Source: CAZUVM01 sp964623885 (GTDB lineage: Bacteria; Verrucomicrobiota; Verrucomicrobiia; Limisphaerales; UBA8199). Taken from it: a stretch of 25,958 nt of DNA. The DNA lies in assembly GCA_964623885.1 (NCBI GenBank), contig CAZUVM010000022.1, positions 1 through 25,958 of the forward strand, written 5' to 3'. The position numbers and the translations under genes are program-made. Below are positions 1 through 8,581 of the stretch, piece after piece; position 1 is the first letter of the stretch; every line of letters begins with the position of its first letter. Under the pieces are notes generated by a model. That model did no database searches. It saw nothing but the letters and a program-made list of their open reading frames with translations, and was not told the origin of the DNA.

Positions 1-294
1 TCGGGCGCAGGGGTTGGCGCCTCCGCAAACGGATTTCCCGCTTCTTATTTTCTACTCACTTTTTGGTTAGGTTGGGCCTATAGGATACAACGGGCGTGGG
101 CGCGGTTTGGCTGCGCCCGTGGGGGGCGCGCTCCCCTAAGACAACTGCATCGTTCCGGCTGCGGGAGAGGGTTGGGGTGAGGGGAAGTTCATCTGCTGTC
201 GTAAAATTCTCCTGCCAGCTTCTGAATCGCCACGCGCTGCACTGCATAGTCGAACCTGCTCGCAAACTGCGAAGGATTCAAACGCTAACAGACG
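1..294. repeat. Gene-free left edge with dispersed palindromic repeat sequence
   Basis: I see no gene here. Around 90-120 there is a GC-rich imperfect hairpin: ACGGGC at 90-95 can pair with GCCCGT at 115-120, with a nested GGGCGC/GCGCCC pair. Positions 163-182 read GAGAGGGTTGGGGTGAGGGG. On the minus strand this gives the peptide LTPTLSR, a frequent signature of spurious ORFs made by dispersed intergenic repeats in Verrucomicrobia and other large genomes. Short reading frames on both strands show no family resemblance. The first ~70 bases could hold the tail of an upstream gene, but nothing distinguishes this. Confidence 0.45.
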
Positions 295-426
295 CTAATG
301 TAATGTCTCACAAACAACTGGAGTTATTTGAACAGGAGAAAACAGAGGGAACAGAGTAATGAACTCTGTTTTCTCCGTTGCCTCCTGTAAAAAATAATAC
401 CACCCATTTGCGAGACACTACACTAA
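295..426. mobile_element. MITE-like palindromic element, copy 1
   Basis: The 124-bp element at 299-422 has imperfect terminal inverted repeats: TGTAATGTCTCACAAA at 299-314 and TTTGCGAGACACTACA at 407-422, 14 of 16 positions pairing. It is flanked by the direct repeat CTAA at 295-298 and 423-426, which looks like a 4-bp target duplication. Inside, a 26-bp arm at 332-357 pairs at 21 of 26 positions with 363-388 across a 5-nt loop, so the whole element folds into a long hairpin. It has no coding capacity. A clearly homologous copy lies at 13182-13304. A 4-bp CTAR duplication is what IS5-group transposases make (family knowledge), so mobilisation by such an enzyme elsewhere in the genome is a reasonable inference. 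Confidence 0.75.
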
Positions 427-600
427 TAGAGAAATTCGCGTTCATTCGCGGTTGAACCTCCGCTTCAGTCCAATCTCATTTTCATGTCCCCAATTTTTCT
501 GTCTTGAAATATTTCTGCCACAATTTTTCTGCCATCCATGAAACCCGCTCGCATTCTTATGCCCTTTTTTGTTACGCTCGAGCCCGGCTCGATGCCATAA
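427..600. repeat. Dispersed intergenic repeat with three 12-nt units
   Basis: No believable gene lies here. Positions 432-450 read like the common spacer sequence TTCGCGTTCATTCGCGGTT. Three near-identical 12-nt units follow at 492-503 (AATTTTTCTGTC), 508-519 (AATATTTCTGCC) and 522-533 (AATTTTTCTGCC). On the minus strand they yield the repetitive peptide text RQKNWG and WQKNCG, which explains the small minus-strand ORF. The AT-rich units contrast with the GC-rich genes around them. Confidence 0.5.
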
Positions 601-626
601 CTGCTTAATACTCAGAAAAGGCTCCA

Positions 627-1142
627 ATGCGTTCTACCGCAAAACCAGCAGTTCCGAACACTCCCGATGTGCAGTTGATACCTGCTCACGAATCCAGCCT
701 CCTGCCGGCCGTCCGCGAGCTGTTCCTTGAATACGCCGCCTCAATCGAGGTAGACCTTTGCTTTCAAAACTTTAACCAGGAACTGGCCGAACTGCCCGGC
801 CGTTACGCCCCGCCGGAAGGCCGATTGTTCCTGGCGAAACAAGGGGATGCCCTGGCCGGTTGTGTGGCGCTGCGCCCGATCGAAGAGGGCGCATGTGAAA
901 TGAAACGGCTGTACGTTCGCCCGGCGCATCGTGGGCAGGGCGTTGGCAGAAGGTTGGCGCGAACGGTTATCAATGCGGCGCGCGAAATCGGCTATCAACG
1001 AATGCGTCTCGACACTTTGGGAACGATGAAGGAAGCCATCGGCCTGTATGAATCACTCGGCTTCCGCCGGACCGCTCCCTATTACCACAACCCAAGTTCC
1101 TGTGCGGTATTCATGGAGCTGGACTTGGCTTCCAGGCTATAA
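627..1142 (+). CDS. GNAT family N-acetyltransferase
   Basis: This 171-residue cytoplasmic enzyme is predicted to transfer an acetyl group from acetyl-CoA to an unknown amine. The acetyl-CoA-binding motif A is clear at about residues 97-108 (RPAHRGQGVGRRL), preceded by the beta-4 strand CEMKRLYV. The C-terminal part has the typical LDTLGTMKEAIGLYESLGF stretch (beta-5 and the following helix). The ATG at 627 is preceded by AAAAGG at 616-621, a plausible ribosome-binding site. Length is normal for a single GNAT domain. Its TAA stop overlaps the end of the convergent radical SAM gene by 6 bp. The substrate cannot be predicted from sequence. Confidence 0.9.
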   Translation: MRSTAKPAVPNTPDVQLIPAHESSLLPAVRELFLEYAASIEVDLCFQNFNQELAELPGRYAPPEGRLFLAKQGDALAGCVALRPIEEGACEMKRLYVRPAHRGQGVGRRLARTVINAAREIGYQRMRLDTLGTMKEAIGLYESLGFRRTAPYYHNPSSCAVFMELDLASRL

Positions 1143-2198
1143 AGTCAGCTCCATCTGCGGCGCAGTTGGCCGGCGAAACGAAGCGATTGATAATTCCGGT
1201 CCCGCTTCGGGCAATCCGGCGCGCCGGCGCGCAATGTGGAACATTTTCGAGATTTGATCGGCGAAAATCCCTTCGCCGCGCATGCGCGAGCCGAACCGGG
1301 CATCATTGAGTTTGCCGCTGCGGACGGCGCGGATTCGGCCCAGGACTTTGTCTCGCTTCTCCGGGAAATTTCGTTCCAGCCATTCCTGGAACACCGGCGC
1401 AACCGTCAACGGCAGCCGGAGCACCTCCGTGCCGGCCGAGCAGGCGCCGGCTGCTTTCGCGGCGGCCAGCACTGCGGGCATTTCATGATCGTTGAGAGCC
1501 GGGATGACCGGGGCGAGCAGGATGCCCACCGGGACACCCGCTTTGGCGAGCGCTTCCACCGCCGCGAGGCGCAGTTTTGGGGAGCCCGCGCGAGGCTCCA
1601 ATCGGCGGGCCAGCTCGGCATCGAGCGAATTGATCGAGAGATGCACCATCACCGCATGATGGGCCGCCAGTTCCCGCAACAAATCGAGGTCGCGCGTCAC
1701 CAGGTAATTCTTGGTGATAATGCTGACCGGATTGCGAAATTCTGCCAGCACTTCGAGGCACCCCCGCGTCAATTTCAGTTTGCGTTCGATGGGCTGGTAG
1801 CAATCCGTCACGCCGCTCAGTGCCAGCATCTGCGGCTGCCATTTCGGCGACGAAAGCTCCGCGCGCAGCAACTCCGGCGCGGTCTCCTTCACCACAATAT
1901 TCGTCTCGAAGTCCAATCCCGCTGAAAAGCCCAAGTACTCGTGGAATGGCCGGGCGTAGCAATACGCGCAACCATGCTCGCACCCGCGATAGGGGTTGAT
2001 GCCGGCACGGAAGGAAATATCCGGGCTGTCGTTGTAGCTGATGATGGATTGCGAGAGATCGCGCAAGAACCGGGTCCGGGGAGCGGGATCCTGCTCGGGA
2101 TCCCAATCCGCGTCGCGTTCCAGGGTCAGATGCTCGAACCGGTTTGTCGGATTCGACGCGCTGCCGCGGCCGCGCGGCGCTTGGGAACTGTTCTGCAC
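1137..2198 (-). CDS. PA0069 family radical SAM protein
   Basis: This 353-residue protein belongs to the SplB-related PA0069 radical SAM group. It binds a [4Fe-4S] cluster through the CxxxCxxC motif, here RGCEHGCAYC with Cys73, Cys77 and Cys80, and would cleave S-adenosylmethionine to a 5'-deoxyadenosyl radical. The flanking PYRGCEHGCAYCYARPFHEY, the ITKN strand, the HLSINSLD stretch and APVIPALND are typical of the family. The substrate is unknown; spore photoproduct lyase-like DNA repair has been suggested for relatives but is not shown. The start is GTG at 2198, and a TATATT box lies about 10 nt upstream. An 84-bp gap separates it from the larger minus-strand gene upstream, so they could share a transcript. 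Confidence 0.9.
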   Translation of the reverse strand: MQNSSQAPRGRGSASNPTNRFEHLTLERDADWDPEQDPAPRTRFLRDLSQSIISYNDSPDISFRAGINPYRGCEHGCAYCYARPFHEYLGFSAGLDFETNIVVKETAPELLRAELSSPKWQPQMLALSGVTDCYQPIERKLKLTRGCLEVLAEFRNPVSIITKNYLVTRDLDLLRELAAHHAVMVHLSINSLDAELARRLEPRAGSPKLRLAAVEALAKAGVPVGILLAPVIPALNDHEMPAVLAAAKAAGACSAGTEVLRLPLTVAPVFQEWLERNFPEKRDKVLGRIRAVRSGKLNDARFGSRMRGEGIFADQISKMFHIARRRAGLPEAGPELSIASFRRPTAPQMELTL

Positions 2199-2282
2199 AA
2201 CCGAACAATATATGAATCGGGCGCCTAAAGTCCAAACAGGTATGTTTGATCCGAATGGCGCCAGAACGCGAAACGCCGTCTC

Positions 2283-5200
2283 CTAGTGGCTTGCCAAAGA
2301 AGTTTCCCTCGGCTCGACCGCCGCCCGCTCAATACGGTAGACGCCCGTCCGGGCATTGCCGGCGTCCGGATAAAAATCGACGCCGCAGGAGATTTGAATC
2401 CAGGCGAATCTGCTGCCGAGCTGGATCTTCTGGATGCGGCTGGCGGACACAAAAGCAACCCGCACGACCTTGCGTGTCGGCAGGTCGATAATCGCGACGA
2501 ACCCGCTGCCTCCGGCCCACGCAAAATTCCCCGCCGCATCCAGGGCCGTCAGTTCGTTTGAGGGCAGACCATCGCCGTTCAGCAGCCAATCCGCCTCATT
2601 TTTGCGATAATCGAAGAGTATTAATCCCCCGGACCCAGAGTGCTCGTTGCTGAGAATGTCCTGCAGCGACTCGTGCATTGCCACCAGCAGCAAACCTTGC
2701 TTCATGTCCGACGCCAATGCCGAGTATCGAGTGCTCGGCCAGCCCATAAACAACAGCCAGCCCCATTGGCGCCGGCCGGTCACCGTTGTTTTCATCCAGA
2801 CGGGATTGTTCGTGCCGTTGGTTGGATCGCCAATCATCGTCCAGGTTCGGTCGGCGTCCCGAAACAATTGGAGACCCTTGCCATCGATGGCAAAACACAT
2901 CTGGTTGTCCAGCGGGGCCATGGCAATCACCGGACGCTGCGGGGCCGCAAAGCGATTCTCAATTTTTGGCAGCTCGAAATGCGATGGTGAGTTGGTCTCC
3001 GCGCCGGCAGCCAGGTTGGGAGTGAACGCGGAGAATTTGTGCGTTGCGATATCCAGTGTTCCCATCGCGCCGTTTTCGCCGTGGCCGTAACCGATCCAGA
3101 GAGTTTGGCCCTCCAGGTACAGGTAGCAAATGCCATTGACCAACAAGCCGTTGGCCATGGTGAACCGGCGGCAGGAACCAGCCTTTCGATCTAATTCGAC
3201 CAGCCCATCATCGGCGGTCCCGACCCAGACATAATCCCGAGCAACACAAAGCGCGGTGGCAGGCGTTTGCGTGGTGCGTTGAAATTCGTGCGATTCGCAT
3301 TCGTTGGTGACGAGTAAGGGTCCCGGCCCACGGAACCGTTTGATTTGGGTGCGGCCCGCCATCCAGAGATCGTCGCCAACTGCCTGGCACACGACAAATC
3401 GCGGGCCCGGCGGCTCGAAACGAACGTAAGGCATTTCGCCGAGCTCAAACCGCACGGGATCGACCTGTTTCGACTGGCCTGCTTTTGCCCGGCACTGGTC
3501 GGCGACGAGCGCCGGCAGCACCGGCGTAAAAGCGAATCCCCATGCTCCGCCCGTGTTCATGCGCACCGTGCGCCGGCCCATCGAGTCCAGAATCGCCAAT
3601 GCGGCTGCCCACTGCTTTTTGCCTATGCATTGATAGGCGAGCTCGACTTTGGCAATGTCCGTGGCATTGGTCCATGACGCCGCGGGCGGCTCTTCCGACT
3701 CCGTTGCCAAATGCAAATGCGCGCGGCACCAATTTTTCAATTCCGGCGGCACATCCGCGAGCGTGTCGAATATTTCGAGCGCCTCTTTCCACCTTTCCAG
3801 GGCCAGGTAGGACTCGCCCAGCCGCCGCTTTGCCAGGGCGGTGAGTGGCGGCGCGAGGCCTTTTTCCGCCGCCTGCTGACGGGCGAGAGCTACGGCGATA
3901 ATGGTCGTGTATTGTTTATTATTGAACGTCCGCTGGTACCGCTCGGAGACGCCCTGTTGGGCATGATTTTTCTCCTCTTCGAGCGTCGAGCTGAGGTGGG
4001 TAAAGTAGCTTTTGGGCTTAAATACGGTTTCCGGGTGTTCCTCGCAATGCTTCAGCGAAGCCAGGAACTGCGCCGTCACGGGCGAATTCGTGCTCACCTG
4101 CTCGCCCGACGCTGTGAGCAATAGGTAAGGCTCGAACTCGGGAAATGCTCGCAGCAATTCCGGCAGCAACTCGTTCGTGATCCGTTCCCGGTCCGGCGGG
4201 CGGAAACGATAGGCGAAAAGGATCGGATCAAAGCTGATGTCGATGTCGTCACGCGGGTGCTCGCGAAGGTCCGTCAACTGCTCGAGCAGCTCCTGCCGGT
4301 AATACGGCATTAATCGCTCAATCGTGATACGTTCGGGAGTCTGCCAGGAATACAGCTCCAACATTCGTTGGCGAAACATCCGAAATTTTGCCCGCGCCTC
4401 GCGGTCCTGGCTCTCACGTTCAAATTGACGCAGCAGTTCCATCCCTTTGAACCCGCGCCAACTGTAGGCCAGCGAAAGCCGGGCATCATCCGCATAGGCC
4501 GAATCGCCGGTCGCGATGACTTCGCGGTACAATTCCTGTGAACGGTCGGCGCCCGGTTCGGGGTTCAGATCGTTCAAAATGGCAGGCGAATTGGGATTGT
4601 ACACCAGGCAGGTGGCCAGTCGCATTTTGGCAGCGTTATTGTGCGGGTCCAGCAACAGAATGGATTCATATACCCGGGTAGCCTCGTTTATCGTGTTGGT
4701 GATTTTGTCCGGGTTGTAGGCTGTGCGCGGCCATACCTGGGCGGGACACCCCAAATTGGCCGGGCGATAATCAATCAGTTGGCGTCCGCGGGCCTCCAGC
4801 GCCGCAATCTCACCTTGTCGCGTAGGCGCGGGCTGGTCCGCCACAACGGGCCGGTTCAATGAACCGACAATCGTATCGCAGATTTGATGCAAAAACCTGT
4901 CGTCCGGTTTGCCTTGGAGCGTCGCCAGGCTCTGGCCGCCAAGGACGCGTTCGATCCGCAAACGCAGTTGAACTTCCGGTTCGGCCACCTCATATGACTG
5001 ATAAAACCCATCTACGATCCAAAACCCAAACTGCATCTGCGGAATCGGTTCGCCTTTTTCTTGAGTCAGCCCCGCCATGTCCAGGCGAACTTCGTTGGCT
5101 AAAAACGAAACCACATCGCGTTCGAGTACGATGACGTTTGTGCCGAGGTGGCCGGCCAGATAGCCGCGCAGTTGCGCCGGAAACTCGGCGAACCGGTTGT

Positions 5201-5726
5201 TGACGCCCAGGTTTTGCACCACCCCAATTGCCAGGTAGTCCTTATGCTCGACCACCGGTCGCAGAATTTCTGCGGCTGCGAATTGGGAGATCTCGCGCGC
5301 GAGTTGCTCCACCGTGCCGGTATCAGGGATGACTTGCACCGCTCGAATTGTGCCGTTCCGCGCGTCAACGAGTCGGATCGCAATTCGGTTTGTCCCATTC
5401 AACGGAAAAGTTGTCCCCAAAATGAATTGGTCGGCCTGAACCAGCGCGCCAACGCGTACGGCGTCCCGCGCCCGCACCAGGCCGGAGCGGCTCAGGCTCG
5501 CCTCCTTCAGGATCGCTTCGAGCTCGCGCCGTTCGACGAGGTCGATTCCGCCGTGAGCAGACAATTTCTGCGCCACGACATCAGCAACGACCGCGTCTCT
5601 GTCTTGAGACAAGCCAAAGGTTCCAATCGCCAGGCGCACGCTGCCGTCGGCGCCTGCCGACAAAAGCATCAGAATCGCCTGTAAAATGATGACTTTAACT
5701 GTTCCGCTGAGTCGGAAGCGCCACAT
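2283..5726 (-). CDS. Large exported CsgG/FlgO-like, TPR and beta-propeller protein
   Basis: This 1147-residue protein has an N-terminal signal-like segment (residues ~9-27, hydrophobic, ending near SAGADGS). Residues ~29-160 resemble the CsgG/FlgO fold: LAIGTFGLS, then DLVERRELEAILKE and a later ADQFILGTTFPL strand. A second, weaker copy may cover ~165-290 (LAIGVVQNL, IVLERDVVSFL). The middle has TPR-like helices, for example RVYESILLLDPHNNAAKMRL around 350. From about 767 to the end, WMAGRTQIKRF, VWVGTADDGLVELD and LWIGYGHGENG look like blades of a two-component-regulator-type propeller. It is probably periplasmic or at the outer membrane. Function is unknown. The ATG at 5726 is chosen because the signal sequence follows directly. 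A TTGACT lies upstream but no convincing -10 is seen. Confidence 0.8.
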   Translation of the reverse strand: MWRFRLSGTVKVIILQAILMLLSAGADGSVRLAIGTFGLSQDRDAVVADVVAQKLSAHGGIDLVERRELEAILKEASLSRSGLVRARDAVRVGALVQADQFILGTTFPLNGTNRIAIRLVDARNGTIRAVQVIPDTGTVEQLAREISQFAAAEILRPVVEHKDYLAIGVVQNLGVNNRFAEFPAQLRGYLAGHLGTNVIVLERDVVSFLANEVRLDMAGLTQEKGEPIPQMQFGFWIVDGFYQSYEVAEPEVQLRLRIERVLGGQSLATLQGKPDDRFLHQICDTIVGSLNRPVVADQPAPTRQGEIAALEARGRQLIDYRPANLGCPAQVWPRTAYNPDKITNTINEATRVYESILLLDPHNNAAKMRLATCLVYNPNSPAILNDLNPEPGADRSQELYREVIATGDSAYADDARLSLAYSWRGFKGMELLRQFERESQDREARAKFRMFRQRMLELYSWQTPERITIERLMPYYRQELLEQLTDLREHPRDDIDISFDPILFAYRFRPPDRERITNELLPELLRAFPEFEPYLLLTASGEQVSTNSPVTAQFLASLKHCEEHPETVFKPKSYFTHLSSTLEEEKNHAQQGVSERYQRTFNNKQYTTIIAVALARQQAAEKGLAPPLTALAKRRLGESYLALERWKEALEIFDTLADVPPELKNWCRAHLHLATESEEPPAASWTNATDIAKVELAYQCIGKKQWAAALAILDSMGRRTVRMNTGGAWGFAFTPVLPALVADQCRAKAGQSKQVDPVRFELGEMPYVRFEPPGPRFVVCQAVGDDLWMAGRTQIKRFRGPGPLLVTNECESHEFQRTTQTPATALCVARDYVWVGTADDGLVELDRKAGSCRRFTMANGLLVNGICYLYLEGQTLWIGYGHGENGAMGTLDIATHKFSAFTPNLAAGAETNSPSHFELPKIENRFAAPQRPVIAMAPLDNQMCFAIDGKGLQLFRDADRTWTMIGDPTNGTNNPVWMKTTVTGRRQWGWLLFMGWPSTRYSALASDMKQGLLLVAMHESLQDILSNEHSGSGGLILFDYRKNEADWLLNGDGLPSNELTALDAAGNFAWAGGSGFVAIIDLPTRKVVRVAFVSASRIQKIQLGSRFAWIQISCGVDFYPDAGNARTGVYRIERAAVEPRETSLASH

Positions 5727-6246
5727 ATCCTGCTCGAAACAAAGTCAAGCAGCATGGGCCATGCCGATCTGGCACCAACAAGGCACGTGTGTTGTTGTGT
5801 CCTGCTTCTGTTTCCGTTGTGTAAACCAAATTGGCTCAGTTTTTGCTCCCGCAGTCCGCGCCTTAATGCGCTGGTCGATGGCACCGATCAATGACTCACC
5901 TGAAAGATACACATTTGATCCCGTTCCCACGGTGCACGCCCCAAGAAACGCTGAAATCCCATCATTGGAGAAGGGGTTGGGTGTCCAATTCGTTGCAGTG
6001 ACCTGCGATCCGTTAATACGGGGCTAAAGCCACCGTGTTAATGCAAGGTCCTGCTTCTGGAAAAGACGCTTCGGTATGTCATTCCGTTCCAGCAATTGCG
6101 GTGCGGAGCGACTTGCGCGATTCAGCCTCCTTAATCTGGCCTTAAGGTTGGCTTGCCTAGTTTGGTTGAAGAAGATAATTGTGCAAAAGGCGACCACCAA
6201 TGAAATCGATCGTTCCGGGCTTTGTCCGGATGGCCACAGCGAACTT
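5727..6246. other. 520-bp intergenic region with possible gene remnant and REP-like core
   Basis: The region separates the divergent 2283-5726 gene and the efflux operon. On the minus strand 5745-6026 stays open without an upstream ATG and reads protein-like text such as TATNWTPNPFSND and GTGSNVYLSGESLIG; I do not recognise it. A REP-like core, GGCTAAAGCC followed by GTGTTAATG, lies at 6018-6043 and matches motifs at 16030 and 16359. An 8-bp palindrome CCTTAAGG is at 6141-6148. TTGCCT (6154-6159) and GATAAT (6175-6180), with a short 15-nt spacer, are the only promoter-like pair ahead of the operon, and are weak. Confidence 0.4.
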
Positions 6247-7806
6247 ATGAGCGAATCAATGGGCGAAGCAGCGCAGGCACCCGGCAGGCTGGCGAGCAGA
6301 GCCAAAACCAGGGCGCCGCAGCGGAAGCGGGCGAGCCGCTGGGTTTTGCGGGGCATCGCCGCGGCTGTGATCGCCGCGGGCATTTGGATTGGCCTGCAAT
6401 ATTGGGGTCGTCGCTCCGCCGTTGCGATGGAGTACCGGACGAGTCCGGTGGCGCGCGGTGACGTGACGCAAATTGTGACGGCCAATGGTTCCCTGAACCC
6501 GGTTCAATCGATTCAGGTGGGCAGCCAAATCTCCGGAGTGATCACTGAGATCAAGGTCGATTTCAATTCACGCGTGAAGGCGGGTGACATCGTTGCGCAG
6601 ATCGATCCGGCCACCTACGAACGGGCGAAGGGTCAGGCGGAAGCCGAATTGGCCAGCGCACAGGCGGCCGAAGAAATGGCGCAATTGAATTACGATCGGG
6701 GACAGGAGTTATTCAACTCGAAGCTGATTTCAAAATCCGACTTCGATCAACTGCGCGTCAATTTGCGGCAGGCCACCGCGCAGGTAAAAACGCGGCAATC
6801 TTCGCTGGAGAGCGCGCAGGTCGACCTGAGCCGCACGACGATCCACGCGCCGATTGACGGCGTGGTGATCACGCGCCAGGTCGAAGCCGGCCAAACGGTG
6901 GCGGCGGCGATGACGACGCCGACGCTGTTTACGATCGCGAACGATCTGCACAAAATGCAAATTGAAGCGGCCGTTTCGGAAGCCGATATCGGCGGCGTTG
7001 AGGAAGGCCAAAAAGTTCAATTTACGGTCGATGCTTTTCCCGGGCGTTTGTTCGAAGGCGAGGTTAAACAGGTCCGCTACGCACCGAGCACAAACCAAAA
7101 CGTCGTCACCTATACCTCCGTGGTCGAGGTGGACAACAAGGACTTGAAACTCCGGCCCGGCATGACGGCGAATGCCAGGTTTATCACCGCCGAACGAAAG
7201 AACGTGCTGAAGCTGCCGCTGGCGGCGATTCGGTTCCGGCCGCCGGCTGGAGTAACGCTGGTGGGCGAAACCAATGCCGCGACGGCCAAGCCCTCGTCCG
7301 GGGGCGGGCTGATTGAAAGCGGCCCATTCGCGGGTCTGCCGGTCATGCCCTGGATGAGCGAAAGGCGGATGCCGACGGAGGCAGAGCGGACGGCTTACGC
7401 CGCAAGCCTGACCGCGGAACAAAAGCAGAAGTATGAAAAAGTGGTGGCGGAGTTCCGCGCCCGCATGCAGCAAGGTGGCGGACCGGGCGGACCTGGACGC
7501 GGTTTTGGCGGAGGAGGATTCGGCGGAGGCGGTCCCGGCGCCGGCTCGGGTCCGAAACCGAAACCGGAATCAGCGGAACCGAAGACGGCGACGGTGTATC
7601 TGAAGGAACCACCCGCGCAGAACCAGCCCAATGACCAGGTCGTGCTGAGAGCGGTAACGGTGAAACTCGGAATCGCCGACGCCAGCAGCATTGAGGTTGT
7701 GGAAGGGTTAAAAGAGAACGACCAGGTGATCAGTGGCACGTTCACGCCGCAGGTGGCCGCGACGCGCAACCCCTTTAACCCGTTTGGCGGGCCGCCCCGG
7801 CGTTGA
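6247..7806 (+). CDS. MacA-like efflux periplasmic adaptor (HlyD/RND-MFP family)
   Basis: This 519-residue adaptor would link the inner-membrane ABC pump encoded by the next two genes to an outer-membrane channel. After a basic N-terminus there is one membrane anchor (~33-53). The lipoyl half-motifs follow: SQISGVITEIKVDFNSRVKAGD and, after a coiled-coil hairpin rich in Ala, Glu and Gln (~120-195), TIHAPIDGVVITRQVEAGQTV. The beta-barrel domain includes VSEADIGGVEEGQ and LRPGMTANARF. The membrane-proximal domain is split by an insertion of about 110 residues (~334-445) with a Gly/Pro-rich run; it resumes at VVLRAVTVKLGI. I chose ATG 6247 because the open frame upstream to 6076 lacks family resemblance. 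The stop is 13 bp before the ATPase start. Confidence 0.9.
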   Translation: MSESMGEAAQAPGRLASRAKTRAPQRKRASRWVLRGIAAAVIAAGIWIGLQYWGRRSAVAMEYRTSPVARGDVTQIVTANGSLNPVQSIQVGSQISGVITEIKVDFNSRVKAGDIVAQIDPATYERAKGQAEAELASAQAAEEMAQLNYDRGQELFNSKLISKSDFDQLRVNLRQATAQVKTRQSSLESAQVDLSRTTIHAPIDGVVITRQVEAGQTVAAAMTTPTLFTIANDLHKMQIEAAVSEADIGGVEEGQKVQFTVDAFPGRLFEGEVKQVRYAPSTNQNVVTYTSVVEVDNKDLKLRPGMTANARFITAERKNVLKLPLAAIRFRPPAGVTLVGETNAATAKPSSGGGLIESGPFAGLPVMPWMSERRMPTEAERTAYAASLTAEQKQKYEKVVAEFRARMQQGGGPGGPGRGFGGGGFGGGGPGAGSGPKPKPESAEPKTATVYLKEPPAQNQPNDQVVLRAVTVKLGIADASSIEVVEGLKENDQVISGTFTPQVAATRNPFNPFGGPPRR

Positions 7807-7819
7807 TAGAGCAGCCGTC

Positions 7820-8578
7820 ATGGAACCCATCATCAAGCTGGTCGATTTCCGGCGCACGTACCGAAACGGGTCGCTTGAGGTGCACGCGGTCCGCGGGGTT
7901 AGTCTCGATATTTACCCGGGCGAATTCGTCGCCATCATGGGAGCGAGCGGTTCGGGCAAATCGACGATGATGAACACGATCGGCTGCCTCGACCGTCCCA
8001 GCGCCGGTCATTACTACCTCGACGAGGTCGAGGTGGGGGGATTAAACCGTAATGAGCTTGCGGACCTGCGGAATTCGAAGCTCGGCTTTGTCTTTCAGGG
8101 ATTCAACCTGCTGACGCGCACCTCGGCGCTGGAGAACGTGGAACTGCCACTGCTTTACTGCCGGCCGCCGATGCGCGCCACTGAGCAACGGGAACGCGCG
8201 CTGGCAGCACTGGATTTGGTCGGCTTGGAGGATCGCGCGGATCATTACCCCAACCAGCTTTCCGGCGGGCAGCAACAACGAGTGGCTATCGCTCGCGCTT
8301 TAGTGAATGAACCGGCGGTGCTGTTGGCGGATGAACCCACCGGCAACCTCGATACCCACACGAGCATCGAGGTGATGGGCGTGTTCCAGTCGCTCAATGA
8401 TCAAGGCATCACGATTGTGATGGTCACGCACGAACTGGACATCGCCAATTTTGCCAAGCGCAAGGTGGTGATGCGGGACGGCCTGATCCGGAAGGACGAA
8501 CGTGTGGCGAACCGCTTGCACGCAGCCGGGGCGCTGGCGCAGCTCCAGGAAGAACAACGGGCGGTGCAATTGGCTTAA
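7820..8578 (+). CDS. MacB-type ABC transporter ATP-binding protein
   Basis: This 252-residue nucleotide-binding subunit belongs to the MacB/LolD family. Walker A is GASGSGKST at residues 41-49, the Q-loop is VFQGFNLL, the signature is LSGGQQQR near 147-154, Walker B with catalytic Glu is VLLADEPTGNLD near 167-177, and the switch His is in VMVTHEL near 203. ATG 7820 is preferred over an in-frame start at 7733 because the latter would overlap the adaptor gene and add 29 residues with no ABC similarity. In E. coli MacB the ATPase and permease are fused; here they are separate genes, the usual arrangement outside Proteobacteria. The next gene begins 3 bp after the stop, so translational coupling is likely. 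Confidence 0.95.
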   Translation: MEPIIKLVDFRRTYRNGSLEVHAVRGVSLDIYPGEFVAIMGASGSGKSTMMNTIGCLDRPSAGHYYLDEVEVGGLNRNELADLRNSKLGFVFQGFNLLTRTSALENVELPLLYCRPPMRATEQRERALAALDLVGLEDRADHYPNQLSGGQQQRVAIARALVNEPAVLLADEPTGNLDTHTSIEVMGVFQSLNDQGITIVMVTHELDIANFAKRKVVMRDGLIRKDERVANRLHAAGALAQLQEEQRAVQLA

Positions 8579-8581
8579 ACT

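Noticed and set aside
442..627. Small minus-strand ORF upstream of the first acetyltransferase
   Set aside because: Made of dispersed-repeat sequence with 12-nt units; overlaps the acetyltransferase promoter region.
1236..2235. ORFs of 229 and 250 codons (plus and minus) overlapping the radical SAM gene
   Set aside because: Shadow frames; the radical SAM frame carries the complete Cys motif and family blocks.
6076..6246. Longer MacA-like adaptor starting at 6076
   Set aside because: The extra 57 residues precede the basic N-terminus and membrane anchor, contain an unrelated hydrophobic stretch and do not resemble adaptors.
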